Made by a program: the position numbers and the translations under genes
Part shown: one piece after another, positions 62,133-64,000 of the stretch
Numbering within the stretch: the stretch's first letter is position 1
Layout of the letters: every line of letters begins with the position of its first letter
The notes under the pieces: model-generated
Told to the model about the DNA's origin: nothing
The model's input: only the letters and a program-made list of their open reading frames with translations
The model's database searches: none
Origin: Nesterenkonia muleiensis
GTDB taxonomy: Bacteria > Actinomycetota > Actinomycetes > Actinomycetales > Micrococcaceae
DNA length: 64,000 nucleotides
Assembly: GCF_003600155.1 (NCBI RefSeq)
Contig: NZ_QWLD01000029.1
Coordinates: forward strand, 28,406-92,405
Direction: 5' to 3'

Positions 62133-63038
62133 GTGAGGATGTCACCCATGGTTGGTGACGAGTCTCCGGAGGTGGCCAGTGTCGATGCTGTGGCGCAGGA
62201 GTTCGGCGTCGCCTTGGAGCGTCCGTTGGGTGGTCGGGCTAGCGCGAACTGGCTGGTGGTGCGAGGAGGGGATCCCCTGGTGCTTCGGCGGTACTCAGAT
62301 GTCTTGGAGTTGGGTCCGGAACGGTTGCGCCAGGCCATCGACTGGCAGGTCGAGGTACGCACCCGTGTGCGTCGAGCTGGGTGGCCGGTAGCCGCCGCGA
62401 TCGGAGAGCCGCTCAGGTCGGATGGAGCCTGGTGGACGCTTGAGAGTTGGTTGCCCGGCGCGCCAGCCGTCATGACCCCCTCTCAGCATGCGGACCTGAT
62501 TGCCCAGTGGCAGCGGATCGACGGCATCGCCGAAGATCTCGGTCCACAACCTCATCGCCTTGATCATCTTGCTGTGTTGAACGATGCAGAAGCCGCTCGA
62601 TACCTGGCCCAGTGTGAGAACGTGCAGGATCGAGAGTGGTTGCTGACACGACTGGACCAGGTTCTGGCGGGAGCCCAGCGGGTGGACTGGGAGGCCTCTC
62701 GCCGCACCCTGGTCCACGGTGACCTTGCCAGGCACAACATTCTGTGGGCGGATGGGAACCTCTCCGGTGTTCTCGACTTCGAGCTTGCCACGATTGACCG
62801 TCGGATCACTGAGGCGATTCACGTCTGGCGGTGCCGCCACGATGATGTACTCCTCGCCTACGACCAGCAAGTGCCACTCAACGATCAGGAGTGGCGGATG
62901 CTCCTCATCGACTGGTGGGCCCTCATGCTCACTCTGTCCCTGTTCCAGCTGCGCCGTGGCCGGCAACCCAGACGTTGGGAACTCGATGGACTCCGACGAA
63001 CCTCACCGCTGAGCGACACACTGGCCCACAACCTCTAA
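62133..63038 (+). CDS. APH-family phosphotransferase
   Basis: A protein of about 301 residues. Catalytic loop LVHGDLARHNILW near 193-205 and VLDFELATIDRRI near 213-225 (metal-binding Asp) are those of aminoglycoside/choline-type kinases; RRLSDVLELG and the N-lobe SANWLVVRGGDPLVLRRYSD near 37-56 also fit. The GTG at 62133 or ATG at 62148 is the start. It could phosphorylate an antibiotic, a sugar or a small host metabolite. It follows the ABC-3C gene by 99 bases but is probably separate. Confidence 0.75.
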   Translation: MRMSPMVGDESPEVASVDAVAQEFGVALERPLGGRASANWLVVRGGDPLVLRRYSDVLELGPERLRQAIDWQVEVRTRVRRAGWPVAAAIGEPLRSDGAWWTLESWLPGAPAVMTPSQHADLIAQWQRIDGIAEDLGPQPHRLDHLAVLNDAEAARYLAQCENVQDREWLLTRLDQVLAGAQRVDWEASRRTLVHGDLARHNILWADGNLSGVLDFELATIDRRITEAIHVWRCRHDDVLLAYDQQVPLNDQEWRMLLIDWWALMLTLSLFQLRRGRQPRRWELDGLRRTSPLSDTLAHNL

Positions 63039-63684
63039 CGAAAGGACTCCGCTAGTGGTGTCCGCGGCAGTTCCGCAGCCAGATCCTGACCGTGTAAGTG
63101 CGCCATGACCAGGCCTGCCATCCCGCTGCACTTCGACACGGATTGTCCGCCGCTGCGGCCGACTCGCCATCATCCGGATCTGCTGCGTGCAGCGAGTCGC
63201 CTACCTTGCATGAGCAGACGCGAAGGCCTCTGACGGTACGAGGTTCAACGCGCAGGGTTGAGAACCCTTCGCTGCATCTCGATACACGCTTTCATTCTGA
63301 GGCAACATGTGCCGCCACCTAGGCGAATGAACGCCCCAGGCGGGTAGTTGGGTGTCTCGGGCATGCAAGATCCTAGGAGGTAAGTGAAGTTTGTCTTCCT
63401 GCGAAGTCCCAGGTCAGAGGCCAAATCGGGGAGGGAAAATCTAGGTGGAATTGTGGCGAATACCACATGGCGTATCTAACAGTCCTAAAGGCGAGGACTG
63501 CTACAGGTCATAGAGTACTCCGTGGAAGAGTAGGAGGAGTGGCATCTTGCTCGGTACGATGTCAGCGCGAGAATTCATAACCACCCTGCTGTCTGTCCAA
63601 CATGCTGTGCTCGTGATATCACTGGGTGGGGCCTGAATGACTCTGTTGCTGCGTGGCGGGTGATGCAGAGATAAGGGGTAGGCG
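63039..63684. other. Non-coding stretch at the end of the accessory region
   Basis: 646 bases with no clear gene; a plus-strand frame at 63098-63322 (74 codons) is rich in Ser/Ala/Arg and looks unreal. It holds AATACCACATG at 63459-63469, which repeats the tadA breakpoint sequence, and the hairpin CAGTCCT-AAAGGCG-AGGACTG at 63480-63500, with a perfect 7-bp stem. Confidence 0.45.
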
Positions 63685-64000
63685 ATGAGTGCTGGTTCGA
63701 CCGACCTGGCTGCCATGCTTCGCTCGATGGACGCCATCGTCCGGCCCGATGAGTATGTGTATGCGAAGGTGGCAGCCGATAATCCTGTTCGGGAGCGTGC
63801 TGCGGCACTGATCTGGGAGGAGGAGGGGCTCACAGCGGTCTTACCTCGCGAGGACGCAGATGCCTACGGCGTGACCTATGATTTCGTGGCTGCTTGGATC
63901 ACTCTGACGGTACATTCTTCGCTGGAGGCTGTTGGATTGACTGCTGCTTTCTCGCAGTCACTTGCTGCCGAAGGCATCAGCTGCAACGTACTGGCGGGTT
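63685..64000 (+). CDS. ACT-domain protein, partial
   Basis: The first 105 residues; the gene runs out of the window. MDAIVRPDEYVYAKVAADNP near 15-34, then WITLTVHSSLEAVGLTAAFS near 71-90 and AEGISCNVLAG near 94-104 fit the small ACT-domain (CASTOR-like) family that binds amino acids. ATG 63685 follows GGGGTAGGCG. Probably core chromosomal, and so marks the end of the accessory region. Confidence 0.7.
   Translation, partial: MSAGSTDLAAMLRSMDAIVRPDEYVYAKVAADNPVRERAAALIWEEEGLTAVLPREDADAYGVTYDFVAAWITLTVHSSLEAVGLTAAFSQSLAAEGISCNVLAG

Noticed and set aside
63501..63833. Minus-strand frames over the start of the ACT-domain gene
   Set aside because: The plus strand has a good ribosome site and ACT-domain motifs; the minus frames are shadows.
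1..64000. CRISPR array
   Set aside because: No regularly spaced direct repeats of 25-40 bases were seen; the six-copy repeat is dispersed and hairpin-based, without spacers.
1..64000. tRNA or rRNA genes
   Set aside because: No cloverleaf with a GGTTCGAAT-type T-arm in context and no rRNA-like segment was found; the GTTCGAAT at 31643 belongs to the SOS box.

Overview
The window reads as about 43 kb of ordinary high-GC actinobacterial chromosome followed by about 20 kb of accessory, defence-rich DNA. The core gene order (dapB, dapA, rnj, ftsK, pgsA, cinA, clgR-like, DUF3046, recA, recX, miaB, miaA, dapF, hflX, dinG-like, lexA, LysM protein, hisC-hisB-hisH-hisA) is that of Micrococcales, probably Micrococcaceae-like. 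The genus is not determined here; there is no rRNA or tRNA gene in the window to settle it.

Layout. 1-2180: end of an M16 peptidase gene, a VapBC-type toxin-antitoxin pair with a palindromic operator, and a MogA/MoaB-type gene. 2343-6181: TPR protein, dapB, a DUF418-like membrane protein and dapA. 6200-13805: rnj, ftsK, the pgsA-cinA overlap, an XRE/ClgR-like regulator, a MarR regulator and DUF3046. 13821-19966: ArsR/AHSA1 pair, alpha/beta hydrolase, then recA-recX and miaB-miaA. 19971-24868: two-component system divergent from an ABC exporter, then dapF. 24852-33161: Mur-ligase/FolC-like protein, methyltransferase, hflX, helicase, the lexA/LysM SOS divergon, hisC. 33173-36122: hisB, hisH, hisA and an SseB-like gene, largely overlapping. 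36141-42809: MarR, PepSY lipoprotein, a large FtsK/EccC-like ATPase and another lipoprotein.

At 42966 a tadA/cpaF-type ATPase gene begins but stops inside its own Walker A motif at about 43.59 kb, and accessory DNA begins there. It holds a probable modification-dependent nuclease with a NUDIX gene converging on it, two adjacent large serine recombinases (one apparently frameshifted at its 5' end), small hypothetical genes, an OLD-type ATPase/TOPRIM nuclease, an unfamiliar protein with a PLD-like end, a defence-type reverse transcriptase with a structured 0.8-kb leader, an excisionase and tyrosine integrase, a complete ABC three-component (ABC-3C) set, and an APH-type kinase. An 11-bp repeat of the tadA breakpoint sequence recurs at 63459, just before an ACT-domain gene that runs off the window.

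How the genes work together: dapA, dapB and dapF supply diaminopimelate for wall and lysine. recA, recX, lexA and the LysM protein form an SOS set, with LexA-box-like sites seen before recA and between lexA and the LysM gene. hisC-B-H-A is a histidine operon segment. The accessory region looks like stacked defence modules carried by more than one integrated element.

Two things stand out. (i) The RT / PLD-like / OLD gene trio with a hairpin-bearing leader may be a reverse-transcriptase defence system that I cannot place in a named type. (ii) A dispersed repeat of about 60-70 bp with two hairpins occurs six times in the core, four of them inside reading frames of three proteins, where it adds residues without breaking the frame, much as Rickettsia palindromic elements do. 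All functions are inferred from motifs and known families; no database search was run.
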